Under the pieces are notes generated by a model. It made no database searches, had not been told where the DNA came from, and worked only from the letters and a program-made list of their open reading frames with translations. The position numbers and the translations under genes were made by a program. From contig NZ_CP114288.1 of the NCBI RefSeq assembly GCF_027111335.1, forward strand, positions 3,224,001 through 3,288,000: 64,000 nt of DNA. Direction: 5' to 3'. This document shows, piece after piece, positions 25,934 through 36,100 of the stretch. Each line of letters begins with the position of its first letter. Within the stretch, counting starts at the first letter, position 1. Source of the stretch: Flavobacterium aquiphilum (lineage in GTDB: Bacteria; Bacteroidota; Bacteroidia; Flavobacteriales; Flavobacteriaceae).

Positions 25934-27394
25934 TTAATATCCCGGATTTTGTTTTACACCTTTCATTATAGCCAATTGATCCGTTGGTTTTGGCAACAAA
26001 TAATTGTGATCATCAATAACAGAATTTGGGTACCAAACGCTCATAAGTTCTTTCAAAATATGACGGCGACACAAATCAAACCAACGATTATTTTCAAAAG
26101 CCAATTCCATGTTTCTTTCATCAAGTACCGCTTTATCAAAACTATCTTTACTTAAACCGGAAATTGGACTCAAACCTGCTCTGGTTCTAATCGAATTAAT
26201 GGCCGAATAAGCAGCAACAGATGGTGCTCCATCAGCTTGGTTTGCTGCTTCTGCATAAACTAGCAAAATATCTGAATACCGAATAATAGAGAAAAATCCA
26301 TCAGCAAGATCTGCAACAGGTGGACCAGCATAGCCCCCGGTATTTGTTCCTCCATCTCTTAATTTTCCAACATAAGGCTGAGCATAATCAGTATTTTGCC
26401 AATTAGTCCCATCTATCATTGTTAAGTAAAAGGTTCCATTTAGACGTTCTCCAACTGGAAATTGAGCAAGAAAACGTTTGTCGCTTTCCCAATCACCCCA
26501 GCCTCCTTCGCCATGATCCCATGGACGTACTGCTCTATTAACCCAACTACCTGTTCCGGTTGTTACATCGGCATAAAGAGTAAAAATGAATTCATTATTT
26601 GATAAACGGTTTTTCCAAAGCCACAAATCAGAAAATTTAGTTTGCAAGGAATAAACACCAGAATCCATTACTTCTTTAGCTTTGTCTCTTGCTAATGTAT
26701 ATTTTGAAGTATCATTTAATGGAAATCCAGCCATAGCTAAATAGACTTTTGACAAAAGTGCTTTGGCAGCCCATTTAGTTGGCCTTGATTTAAGCGCTTG
26801 GCTTGAAGGTAGTTTTAATTCTGCATCTACTAAATCCGATACAATAAATTTATAAATATCACTTACCGAAGATTGCGGCTCTGTTGAGGCCTTTATTTGA
26901 TTTGATTCTGTTAGTATCGGCACTTCACCAAACCATCTAACTAAATAAAAATAATTTAAAGCTCTCATAAATTTTGCTTCACCAGTTATCGGCGAAATTT
27001 GATCGGTAGATAGTTTTGAAGTCCCTGCCAAACTTAAAGTAGTATTACAAACAGAAATACTTGAATAATGAGAATTCCACAATTGATCTGTTATTTCGTT
27101 TGGATTCCCCATCGAATTTATATTGCATTGTTCAAGCCCTTTCCATCTGCCTACTAACGTATGAACGTCTTCGGCTCCGGCTCCGGCAACATAAGGATAA
27201 TCTGTACCATAGAGTTTAATTAGGGGAGTATATGCTCCAGCGAGAAAACTATTAAAATCGGTTATCGTATTAAAGAATTTATCCGCTGTAGGTTGTCCTG
27301 TAAGATCTTCTTCCAGATCCGCACAACTGCTTATCATTAGAATAGGCACAATTAATAAGCCTAATACGATTTTATATATATTAGAATTTTTCAT
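25934..27394 (-). CDS. RagB/SusD family nutrient-uptake lipoprotein
   Basis: A 486-residue lipoprotein with lipobox 'LMISSC' (Cys24 region). It shows the SusD layout: N-terminal 'DLEEDLTGQPTADKFFNTITDF', TPR helices ('ITGEAKFMRALNYFYLVRWFGEVPI'), and the C-terminal 'YSDILLVYAEAANQ', 'INSIRTRAGL' and 'FDKAVLDERNMELAFENNRWFDLCR' motifs. SusD caps the SusC channel and binds the glycan. It starts 21 bp after the susC stop. Length is typical. Confidence 0.95.
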   Translation of the reverse strand: MKNSNIYKIVLGLLIVPILMISSCADLEEDLTGQPTADKFFNTITDFNSFLAGAYTPLIKLYGTDYPYVAGAGAEDVHTLVGRWKGLEQCNINSMGNPNEITDQLWNSHYSSISVCNTTLSLAGTSKLSTDQISPITGEAKFMRALNYFYLVRWFGEVPILTESNQIKASTEPQSSVSDIYKFIVSDLVDAELKLPSSQALKSRPTKWAAKALLSKVYLAMAGFPLNDTSKYTLARDKAKEVMDSGVYSLQTKFSDLWLWKNRLSNNEFIFTLYADVTTGTGSWVNRAVRPWDHGEGGWGDWESDKRFLAQFPVGERLNGTFYLTMIDGTNWQNTDYAQPYVGKLRDGGTNTGGYAGPPVADLADGFFSIIRYSDILLVYAEAANQADGAPSVAAYSAINSIRTRAGLSPISGLSKDSFDKAVLDERNMELAFENNRWFDLCRRHILKELMSVWYPNSVIDDHNYLLPKPTDQLAIMKGVKQNPGY

Positions 27395-27415
27395 AACTAA
27401 GATTTTAAAATATTA

Positions 27416-30400
27416 TTAAAATGTGATGCCTAAACCTAGAATTACACTTTTTGAAGAAGGATAGACACCTCGATCAACTCCAGCTGCTACAGCATCTCTT
27501 CCCATACTTGCTTCCGGATCAAATCCAGTATATTTTGTGAAAGTCAGCAAGTTACTACCACTAACATATATCTTCGCTGCTGAAAGAAATTTAGATCTTT
27601 CTATTAATAGTTTAGAAAAATTATAGGTTAACGAAATGTTTTTCATACGGATATAGGATCCATCTTCAACCCATCTAGATGAATTTATATTTTCGCTTCC
27701 TTGAAATGCCGGAACATCTGTATCCTGATTAGTAGGAGTCCAATGTTCAGTTACAAGTGGATTGGTTGGAAAGGCATCAGAAGTAAATGACTCTCTACGA
27801 ATTCTATTTTCATTGTAAATTTTATTTCCGCTTACACCTTGGAAAAACACATTAAGATCCAAGTTTTTATAAGTAAAAGTATTATTCCAGCCAAATGTTA
27901 CTTTAGGTTGAGCATTTCCAATGATGGTAACATCTGAATTGTCAATTTTCCCATCTTTATTGATGTCAACATATTTAGCATCTCCAGGTTTTTTACCGTA
28001 TAGTGCTGCAGTCGAAGCTTCCGACTCATTCCATACTCCAGTGTATTTAAAGCCCATAAAAGTACCCATGGGCTGACCAACCATTTGAACGAATGATCCT
28101 GCTAAACCAGGATAGTCAGCATTACTTGAATAAATAATAGTATCTGAAATACCGTCTAATGCTAAAATTCTATTTTCATTGTAATTCAAGACGAAATTAG
28201 AATTCCATTTAAAATTATCAGTGGTTACTGGTGTTCCTCCTAATGAAAAATCAAATCCTTTATTGGTAACCGTTCCCGAATTTGTCAATATTGAATTTAC
28301 TCCCAATGCTACAGGCACAGTTTGCCACATCAACAAATCATCGGTTTGTTTAGAATAATATTCAGCCGAAAAATTTACTCGTCCGGCAAACAAACTGGCA
28401 TCAATTCCGATGTTTTTTTCAGAAGTAGTTTCCCATTTCAGGTTAGGATTTCCTATCTGGCTTAACGTTAGTATCGGATTGTTATTAGAATCTACTGATG
28501 CATTAAATAATAATTGAGAAGAATAAGCTGGTACTGCTGAATTACCAACTGTTCCATAACTGGCTCTAAATTTTAAATCTTTGAGAAAGCCTCTCATATT
28601 TTGCATAAAAGATTCTTCCATTAAATTCCATCCAAGAGAAACAGCATAAAAATTTTGATATTTATTTCCCTCAGCAAGCTGACTGGCACCATCATATCGA
28701 TCAGAAAGAGAAACTAAATATTTACTTTTATAACTGTAATTGACTCTACCCATAATTGACTCAGAAGCCGAATTGGAAAGTAAGTTATAGGGTTTTAGTA
28801 TGGTTGAACCAAATGAAATACCATTATATCCTAAACCAACCGGAATACCTAAAGCCGATGAACTAAGAATTCTATTTTCTGCTTTTGTTATTTCATAAAC
28901 GCTAGTAAAATCAAGAGTATGGTCTCCAAAAGTTTGATGATAAGCAAGAATATTGGTGTTTTGGAATGAATTATAGTTTGCTTCAGTTCTGCTTCCCATT
29001 ACATTGCTTGCAGGCCCGGCATTAACAACTTGATTATTAAAATAACCTGTCATATCACTATTGTATTTGTATGATATTTGACTGGTAGCCTTCAAATAAT
29101 TATTGAATTTATATTCAACGGTAGGTGAAACAATAAAACTTTTGCTGAATTTTTCGTTTACAATTTCATTAGCATATCCCACAGGATTATATAATGAAAC
29201 AGGTCCTACTCCACCACCCGGTTGTGTATAGATGCCATCTTTTTCATAGATGTTTTTTGTTGGTGACCATTGTAATGCTGAATTGATTGCACCTTCGGAA
29301 TCGCCATTACGTGCTCTGTCATTTGAATAAAAAGAGTTTAATCCTAAAGCAAATTTCTTGCTTATTTGCACTTTAAAATTAGAACGCAAGGTATATTGCT
29401 TAAAATCTGTATTGATAACAATGCCTTGTTTGTTAAGCATAGATCCGGAAACAAAATAATTAACATTATCGTTTGAGCCGCTAAAACTTAGATTGTGGTT
29501 CGTAGTGAATCCATCTCTAAAAATAGCATCTTGCCAATTAGTCCCTTGTCCCATTGCAGCAATTTCAGACGGAGAAAATAAAGCAGCCTGTCCTTTATCA
29601 ATTCTATATTCATTAACTAAATTAGAATAGTCAGTTGCATTTAAGGCCGGTAATTGGCGAATTATATGATCTGCTCCTGTATAGGTGTTATAAGAAATTC
29701 GAGTACCTCCTTTTTTTCCTGTTTTGGTTGTTACAAGAATTACTCCATTTGCACCTTTTGATCCATAAATTGATAGAGATGCAGCATCTTTTAAAACTTC
29801 AGTTGATTCAATGTCATTTGGATTTAAACTTGATAAACTACCTCCCTGAACACCATCAATAATTACAAGAGGATCATTTCCGAAAGTCAATGAATTTGCT
29901 CCTCTAATACGAATTGTAGGAGTCGAAGATGGAGATCCACTTGAGTTTTGAACTATTACCCCAGCAGCTCTTCCTTGCAATGCTTCAGCAGTACTGGAAC
30001 TTGGAGCTGAAAGTAATTCACTGGATTTAATGCTAGTTACAGACCCCGTTAAATCTCTTTTCTTTTGAGTTCCGTACCCTACTACCACAACTTCGTTCAA
30101 ACCTGATGGAGTTTCTTTCAGTTTTATATTTATAGTAGTTTGACCTTTGGTTGACACTTCCTGAGTATCAAATCCCATGAATGACACTACAAGAATAGCG
30201 TTCTCATCTGATACTGTAAGCGAATATTTTCCGTCAAAATCAGTTGTAACTCCATTTTTTGTCCCTTTTTCAACAATATTTGCGCCTGATAATGATTGAC
30301 CTTTTAAGTCGGTTACTATTCCTTTAATTTGCTTTGGGGGCGAATTAATAAAATTGGGAGTTGAAATAACGGCTTTGTTTTCCTTTCTTTTGGTCAGTAA

Positions 30401-30745
30401 AATCATTCGATTGTCTATTTCATAAGAATTATCAGTGCCTTTAAAAAGTAAATCCAAAATGGTGTTAATGGGTACATTCTTTACTTTTATAGTGACTTTA
30501 CGATTTAAATCTACTGCCTTGGTATTAAACAAAAACTTAAATTCGCTGCTTGACTCAATTTCATCAATAATTTCTTTTACAGAAACGCTTTCTTTATTTA
30601 AAGAGAGTTTTGTTTTTTGAGAATATGACAAGCTTGCCTGCATAACAAAGCTTGCAGTGATAAAAAATAACAGTGATAGCTTCATTTTCAAATCAAATTT
30701 TAAGTTCGATGGCAATAATCCATTGGACTTTGGTGGTTTTTTCAT
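27416..30745 (-). CDS. SusC/RagA family TonB-dependent transporter with STN domain
   Basis: An 1109-residue outer-membrane transporter. After a signal peptide it has a secretin/TonB short N-terminal (STN) domain (residues ~50-115, 'SVKEIIDEIESSSEFKFLF'), a carboxypeptidase-D regulatory-like Ig domain (~143-220, 'IKGIVTDLKGQSLSGANIVE'), the plug domain (~225-345) with the SusC signature 'NDIESTEVLKDAASLSIYGS', then the 22-strand barrel ending 'YPSSKSVILGLGITF'. The STN domain is the part that talks to a FecR anti-sigma factor, matching the FecR and ECF genes next door. It imports oligosaccharide with TonB energy. Confidence 0.95.
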   Translation of the reverse strand: MKKPPKSNGLLPSNLKFDLKMKLSLLFFITASFVMQASLSYSQKTKLSLNKESVSVKEIIDEIESSSEFKFLFNTKAVDLNRKVTIKVKNVPINTILDLLFKGTDNSYEIDNRMILLTKRKENKAVISTPNFINSPPKQIKGIVTDLKGQSLSGANIVEKGTKNGVTTDFDGKYSLTVSDENAILVVSFMGFDTQEVSTKGQTTINIKLKETPSGLNEVVVVGYGTQKKRDLTGSVTSIKSSELLSAPSSSTAEALQGRAAGVIVQNSSGSPSSTPTIRIRGANSLTFGNDPLVIIDGVQGGSLSSLNPNDIESTEVLKDAASLSIYGSKGANGVILVTTKTGKKGGTRISYNTYTGADHIIRQLPALNATDYSNLVNEYRIDKGQAALFSPSEIAAMGQGTNWQDAIFRDGFTTNHNLSFSGSNDNVNYFVSGSMLNKQGIVINTDFKQYTLRSNFKVQISKKFALGLNSFYSNDRARNGDSEGAINSALQWSPTKNIYEKDGIYTQPGGGVGPVSLYNPVGYANEIVNEKFSKSFIVSPTVEYKFNNYLKATSQISYKYNSDMTGYFNNQVVNAGPASNVMGSRTEANYNSFQNTNILAYHQTFGDHTLDFTSVYEITKAENRILSSSALGIPVGLGYNGISFGSTILKPYNLLSNSASESIMGRVNYSYKSKYLVSLSDRYDGASQLAEGNKYQNFYAVSLGWNLMEESFMQNMRGFLKDLKFRASYGTVGNSAVPAYSSQLLFNASVDSNNNPILTLSQIGNPNLKWETTSEKNIGIDASLFAGRVNFSAEYYSKQTDDLLMWQTVPVALGVNSILTNSGTVTNKGFDFSLGGTPVTTDNFKWNSNFVLNYNENRILALDGISDTIIYSSNADYPGLAGSFVQMVGQPMGTFMGFKYTGVWNESEASTAALYGKKPGDAKYVDINKDGKIDNSDVTIIGNAQPKVTFGWNNTFTYKNLDLNVFFQGVSGNKIYNENRIRRESFTSDAFPTNPLVTEHWTPTNQDTDVPAFQGSENINSSRWVEDGSYIRMKNISLTYNFSKLLIERSKFLSAAKIYVSGSNLLTFTKYTGFDPEASMGRDAVAAGVDRGVYPSSKSVILGLGITF

Positions 30746-30795
30746 AATTTTGGAATGTTAAATAGTGATTAATCTTTGATTTTATCACTTCACCT

Positions 30796-30825
30796 AATCG
30801 GGAAATGTTGGCGCATTTTCCGATT
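30796..30825. terminator. Hairpin between the FecR and susC genes
   Basis: AATCGGGAAATG (30796-30807) pairs with CATTTTCCGATT (30814-30825) with one mismatch; a T8 tract follows on the plus strand only. In the direction of the genes (minus) it sits in the susC leader without a T tract. It may separate the anti-sigma and susC transcripts or block antisense transcription. Confidence 0.45.
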
Positions 30826-30913
30826 TTTTTTATCCAGATTACATACTGAATAGGTATAAAGTGACCGTTGTTAATATTAATTTTAAAGAAAACTTCAGTT
30901 CATAGGCATTGGT

Positions 30914-32080
30914 TTAGTGGATTATTATTTTATTCTCTACTATTTGATAATCTATTTGATAAACCTTTTTAAAATAATTGAAAACCTGTTCAATACTTTC
31001 ATGGTCTGTTTCAATGGTGGCATTAAATGTTTCTTTGGAAAGATTTTTGTTATTGTTTATAATAATTACGTTATACCTTCTTTCCAATTTTTTGGAGATA
31101 TTATCGAATGATTCATCTCTAAAAACTAAATTTCCAGTCATCCAGGAAGTATATAATGATGTATTCACTTTTTCATTAGAAATTTTCTTGTTCTCTTTAT
31201 TAAAAGTTCCTTTAAAACCAGGAGTTAAGAAAAATTCATTTTTTCTATTAATTGTTTCAGCTGACTCAGCCATACTTACTGATCCTTCTACTAATACTAC
31301 GTCAGTTGAATTATCTTCCTGGTAATTACTTACATTAAATTTGGTACCGTAAACTTTTACATCCAGTTTGCTTGCATTTACTACGAAGGCATTTTTTTTA
31401 TCATGGGCTACTTCAAAAAAAGCTTCTCCCGAAAGAAATACTTTGCGGATTTTATTTTTCAAAAAAGCTATAGGGAATGTAATTGAACTTCCCGCATTTA
31501 GGTGAACAATTGTCCCATCTGACAATGTAATATTAAAACGCTTTCCGTTGGGTACGCTTAATGTATTGTATACTAATTCAGAACCTTCTCCATTACTTGT
31601 GTAAACAAGCTCTTTTCCGTTTTGTTTGCCAACTACTTTTCCATTTGCATCATACACCTTTGAAGTTCCATCTGCAGCAATGATTTTGGTATTTCCATCG
31701 CCTAGCTTTAAAGTAATTTCATTTTCATTTAAAACTAATTTTTGCTTGTTACTATTTTCATTAAAAAAGTTCTTCTGCATTAGAAAACCTATTCCCAAAA
31801 ATAAAATAGCAATTGCTGCATATTTCATTACACTATACAATCTGATCTTACGTACTTTTTTCTTTTCTTTTTTTATCTCTTCGAAAAGTGCTTTTTTAAC
31901 TGATTTGATATCTGGATCACCCATCGCCAGTGTAATTGCATAATGTGTTTTTACATATTCCTCGAATATCGATTGATTTTCAGGTTTTTCTATCCATTGG
32001 TTTAAAGCATCCAAATCAGCCATAGTTGCTGATTGAGAAAAGTACTTTATGATTAATATTTCAATTTCTTCGAAATCCAT
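30914..32080 (-). CDS. FecR family anti-sigma factor
   Basis: About 388 residues: a cytosolic N-terminus that binds the sigma factor (MDFEEIEILIIKYFSQSAT), one membrane span (about residues 82-102, 'YAAIAILFLGIGFLMQ'), and a periplasmic FecR domain ('LSVPNGKRFNITLSDGTIVHLNAGSSI') with a C-terminal STN-binding domain. I start it at the ATG at 32080; the frame extends to a TTG at 32113, but those codons are unlike the family start. It would release the ECF sigma factor when the SusC STN domain signals substrate. It is divergent from the sigma gene. Confidence 0.92.
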   Translation of the reverse strand: MDFEEIEILIIKYFSQSATMADLDALNQWIEKPENQSIFEEYVKTHYAITLAMGDPDIKSVKKALFEEIKKEKKKVRKIRLYSVMKYAAIAILFLGIGFLMQKNFFNENSNKQKLVLNENEITLKLGDGNTKIIAADGTSKVYDANGKVVGKQNGKELVYTSNGEGSELVYNTLSVPNGKRFNITLSDGTIVHLNAGSSITFPIAFLKNKIRKVFLSGEAFFEVAHDKKNAFVVNASKLDVKVYGTKFNVSNYQEDNSTDVVLVEGSVSMAESAETINRKNEFFLTPGFKGTFNKENKKISNEKVNTSLYTSWMTGNLVFRDESFDNISKKLERRYNVIIINNNKNLSKETFNATIETDHESIEQVFNYFKKVYQIDYQIVENKIIIH

Positions 32081-32198
32081 TTCCAGAGAGTTTTTATTTA
32101 TAATACAAGGCAAAATTACAATACCCTAACTCTTTTTGATTTTTTTTTAAATATTCATTTATTTTTTTTCTTTATTATTGCCAAATAATAACTCATTT

Positions 32199-32795
32199 AT
32201 GGACTTTGATGATAATGTAATTTTGATAAAGAGCCTTGTAGATGGCGAGGAGAAGGCTTATAAATTTCTATTGAATAAATTTCACAGAAAATTACATGCT
32301 TATGCCATGACTTTGGTTAATGATCATTCAATGGCGCAGGATATTGTACAAAATGTGTTTTTAAATACGTGGAAAAGTAGAAATAAACTTAAACCCGAAT
32401 TTCCAATACAGAGTTTTTTATATAAATCTGTTTATAATGAGTTTATAAACAGTTATCAGCAGAATAAAGCTAAAATGCTACTACAGCAAAAATACTTGGA
32501 ATCAATACAGAATGTTGTTGAGAATACTGATGAAAGCACTGTCGAACGAATGATAGCGTTAATTAATCAAGAAATCAAAAACCTCCCTCCAAAATGTCAG
32601 CAAATTTTCATCCTCAGTAAAAAAGAAGGACTTACCAATATTGAAATTGCTGAATATTTGGATGTCTCTATTAAAACTGTTGAGGCACAAATTAGTAAGG
32701 CGTTTAAAATTCTTAAGGAGAAATTAAAAGATAATTATAATATGATGTTGTTTTTGCTTTTTGGTTACGGAAAAGGGAATAACAGCAATTTATAA
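32199..32795 (+). CDS. ECF RNA polymerase sigma factor (Bacteroidetes sigma-70 family)
   Basis: About 198 residues with region 2 ('LLNKFHRKLHAYAMTLVNDHSMAQDIVQNVFLNTW') and region 4 ('LPPKCQQIFILSKKEGLTN', 'DVSIKTVEAQISKAFKIL'). It directs RNA polymerase to the PUL promoter when freed from FecR. The ATG at 32199 (MDFDDNVILIK) is chosen over a TTG at 32178. It is divergently oriented from the FecR gene with ~120 bp between the starts. This is the standard regulatory pair of Bacteroidetes PULs. Confidence 0.9.
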   Translation: MDFDDNVILIKSLVDGEEKAYKFLLNKFHRKLHAYAMTLVNDHSMAQDIVQNVFLNTWKSRNKLKPEFPIQSFLYKSVYNEFINSYQQNKAKMLLQQKYLESIQNVVENTDESTVERMIALINQEIKNLPPKCQQIFILSKKEGLTNIEIAEYLDVSIKTVEAQISKAFKILKEKLKDNYNMMLFLLFGYGKGNNSNL

Positions 32796-32926
32796 TATTG
32801 GCACAAGATTTGATCGAATTTTAAATTAGCACTTAACATAAAAACATTTAATAGTACAACTCAATATAAAAGATCATCTATTCTTAAGAAAATAAAATTT
32901 GAATTTTATATTTTGACCATAGAGGG

Positions 32927-33048
32927 TTCGAATCAAATAATTCTGTAAATACAGGGCTTGATAAAAAATGAATAAATTTAAAAAGTAGATTTCGAACCAA
33001 AAGAATCACTAAAATAAAGTACTTGAAGAGGCTCTTTAAAAAAGGTGG
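32927..33048. repeat. ~122-bp direct repeat R1
   Basis: Runs from TTCGAATC at 32927 to GGTGG at 33048 and aligns with 45343-45464 over its full length, with long identical runs such as GAATAAATTTAAAAA and TTTCGAACCAAAAGAATCAC. By eye the identity is roughly 75-80%. It passes directly into border repeat copy 3. The pair R1/R2 encloses the T9SS/RHS module. No gene lies in this gap between the sigma factor and the T9SS gene. Confidence 0.7.
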
Positions 33049-33049
33049 T

Positions 33050-33097
33050 CCTTACGAACCTGTTTTCGAACCATTTTTTACAAGATTTAAAGAAGTT
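33050..33097. repeat. Module-border direct repeat, copy 3
   Basis: CCTTACGAACCTGTTTTCGAACC then ATTTTTTACAAGATTTAAAGAAG. It matches copies at 13125 and 22752 in the same orientation and ends 28 bp before the stop codon of the T9SS type B gene. Confidence 0.75.
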
Positions 33098-33124
33098 GGG
33101 AAATAGTTCTTAACCTAATTTTTA

Positions 33125-36100
33125 TTATCTCTTCAAAGCAAAATGTCCTTTAAAGATTCGGCCATCTGGTAATTGAATGGAATACCAATAATCAGTGGCT
33201 GGCATTTGCTGGCCAATATAAGTGCCATCCCAACCATCATCTATCGGGTTGATTTCTTTTAGCAACTTGCCGTAACGATCAAAAATACGAACAGTTGTTT
33301 GGGTGTTAAAATCACTATTCACGCCTTTTATGTTCCATGTGTCATTGTATCCATCTTGATTAGGTGTGAAATAATTAGGTATTCCTAAAAGGGCAACTTC
33401 TTTTGGAACAATACCACAGCCATTTAAATCTTTTACATAAACAGTATGAATTCCTGCAGGAACATTAGTAAACATATTGCTAGTTTGATAATCCCCATTT
33501 TCATTATCCAGGAAAAAAACGTAATCCCCCGCTCCTTTAGCCAAAACAGTTATACTATTATCTGTTGACAAATCAACAATATTTACTTCTACACTTGCTT
33601 TATCCGATGCATTTACAGTGATGGTTCTTGTTCTGGAACAACTTTGATCGTTGGTTGTCTCCACTTTGTAAATTCCTTTTTTATTGACCGTCAAATCATA
33701 ATTCGTCTCGCCCACAATTGGATTTCCGTCTAATGTCCAACTATAAGTGCAAGTTGCTTTTTGAGTCACGTCCAGTAATCCTGCATTAATAACTTTGGTA
33801 AAAGTCGGCAAATCACTGCACACCAATTCATCTCCTGTTAATTGAATTTTCGGCACCGGGTTCACCACAAAAGGAATTATTGTTGTTGCGGTACAGGAAG
33901 GATTCACAGGATTAACCACTTCCACTTTCACATTTTGTGTAGAAGTTATGAAAGGATTAGGCAACGGGCTGGAAAGAGCATTATTGTTACCATCAAAATA
34001 GTTAACCGTCATTCCGGTTTGTCCTCCCAAAATTCTGGTTTGAAAACCGGAGGTATCAAAAGCAAATTTTCCATCCTGCAAAACCGGATCTGCTTCATCA
34101 TCACAAACCGTTGTCAAAGCTGCAGCAATTGGAAAAGCTTCAGGCAAATCATCGACTATAAACTGCAAAGTCGTATCAAATGAACAAGCCGTTGAAGTCA
34201 TATTGGTAACAACTACTTTTAAATTTTGTGATCCGGTAATAAATGGATTAGGCAATGGACTCGGCAACTGATTGTTATTTCGGTCAAAATAAGAAACTTT
34301 GACATTCGTTAATCCGTTCAATAAAATAGTCTGAATAGCCGAAGTGTCAAATGCATAAAGCCCATCCTGATTATCATCACAATGATTTAGTTTCATCGGC
34401 TGAACAACAGGAATATGCTCCACTGTCAAAGTAATGTGGCTTCCTAGTCCTAAACAATCGTTGTTTAATCTGCTATCTACACGGATGTAAATATTTTGGG
34501 TATTTGGATAACCAATATTTCTATAATTCGAAATATCCTGAATCGCATTCTTTTCAGCCAACGCATCAGGCAAATTTCTATAATAGCTAATATCCAATTG
34601 TTGACCAACTGGAAAAATACTCTGAATTTGGTTGGTAACCCCGCTAAAATCAAAAGAAGCAATTCCATCGGTATTGGTACCCGAAACTGCATCGTCGCAT
34701 TGAGTAAAATTTCTTTTAAAATTTAGCGGAATTTGTGTAGTGGAAACTATAAGGTTCACTTGGGCGATTCTAAAACACCCTTTACTGTTGGTTACCTTCG
34801 CGAATACTTTGTCCACACTGACAATTTGATTGGTATAGTTTGTTGGATTCGGAATGGGATTAGTATTGTTATTCGCATCCAAAGCCGTTTTAAAAAAAGT
34901 GATTGTTTCCGATGCTGCATTTACCGTTATCTTGTTGATTGCTTCTTCCAAATTAAAAACACTAAAACCATCAATATCATCATCGCATTGTTTTAAGTCA
35001 ACAATGCTATTGATAACCGGTAACGCAAAAACTTCAATTATGAATGAAGTTACAGCAAAACAATTCGGATTGTCTTTGTTGGCTACTTTTACATAAATGG
35101 TTTCTGTTGGATTGGTATTTTGATAGGCCGTTGGGGTCAAAATAGGCTGTGTCAACCCAATATCTTTATAATACAATATCAAAAATTGTGTTGCAGATTG
35201 ACCGTTTAATATTCCGTTTGCTCTTTGAGTCAAATTGAATAATGAATAACCATCTGCATCTGTTCCAACGCTGATGTTATCACAAGTAATAATCTTAGGA
35301 ATCGCAGTACTTGGTTTTGGAGTATCAAAAACATCAATATTGAAAGTTGTCGTGCTTTTGCATTCCCCATTGGTTTTATTGGAAACCTCAGCAATTATAG
35401 TTTCTTGCTGATAAGGAACTTTATTAATATAATTGCTTGGAGATGGAATAGCTATTTTATTTACATAATCCACGGCATTGGCAAAATACTTAATAACGCA
35501 AACATTTGGATCTTGTCCGTTAAGAATCGTAGTGCTTTGTGTGGTCAAATCGAAGTTGAACAATCCATCATTATTAGTACCGCAAGCCAAGATATCTTGA
35601 GGCTGTGTTGCTGTAGGAATAGGCGAAATAGTAATGTCTCTTGTTTTTGTGCTTGTGCCAGTAGCACTCGTCGCCAAAACTGAAACTGTATAAGTCCCTG
35701 ATCTTGTATAGACATGAGTTGGATTTCTTAATGTCGATGTATTTCCATCTCCGAAGTTCCAAATTACTGATGTAACAGGTTCAGTTGTTGTTAAAGCAAA
35801 TTCAGAAGTATCACCAAAACATAATTTTTTGACGGCAAAAAATTGATTAAAAACAGAAGCACAAAACACTGGTAATCCATAAAATTGGGAACCGGCCATA
35901 GAAACTGAATCATATTGAAAATCACAGCCTAATCCCAAAATATCAGGATTATTAATTACACTTAATTTAGAAGTCCCTGAAAAAGCAGTCAAATAAATTT
36001 TACTGTTAATTCCAATCTGTAAATCTCCATTGGAATTGTATGTTTTTGCAATTTCAATTTTTGATGAGGCTATATTGGGACTTTTTAAATCAAATTGGTA

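Noticed and set aside
32920..32940. Second tRNA gene candidate (T-loop-like TTCGAA)
   Set aside because: Only a few T-arm-like bases; no acceptor, D-arm or anticodon arm can be folded around it.
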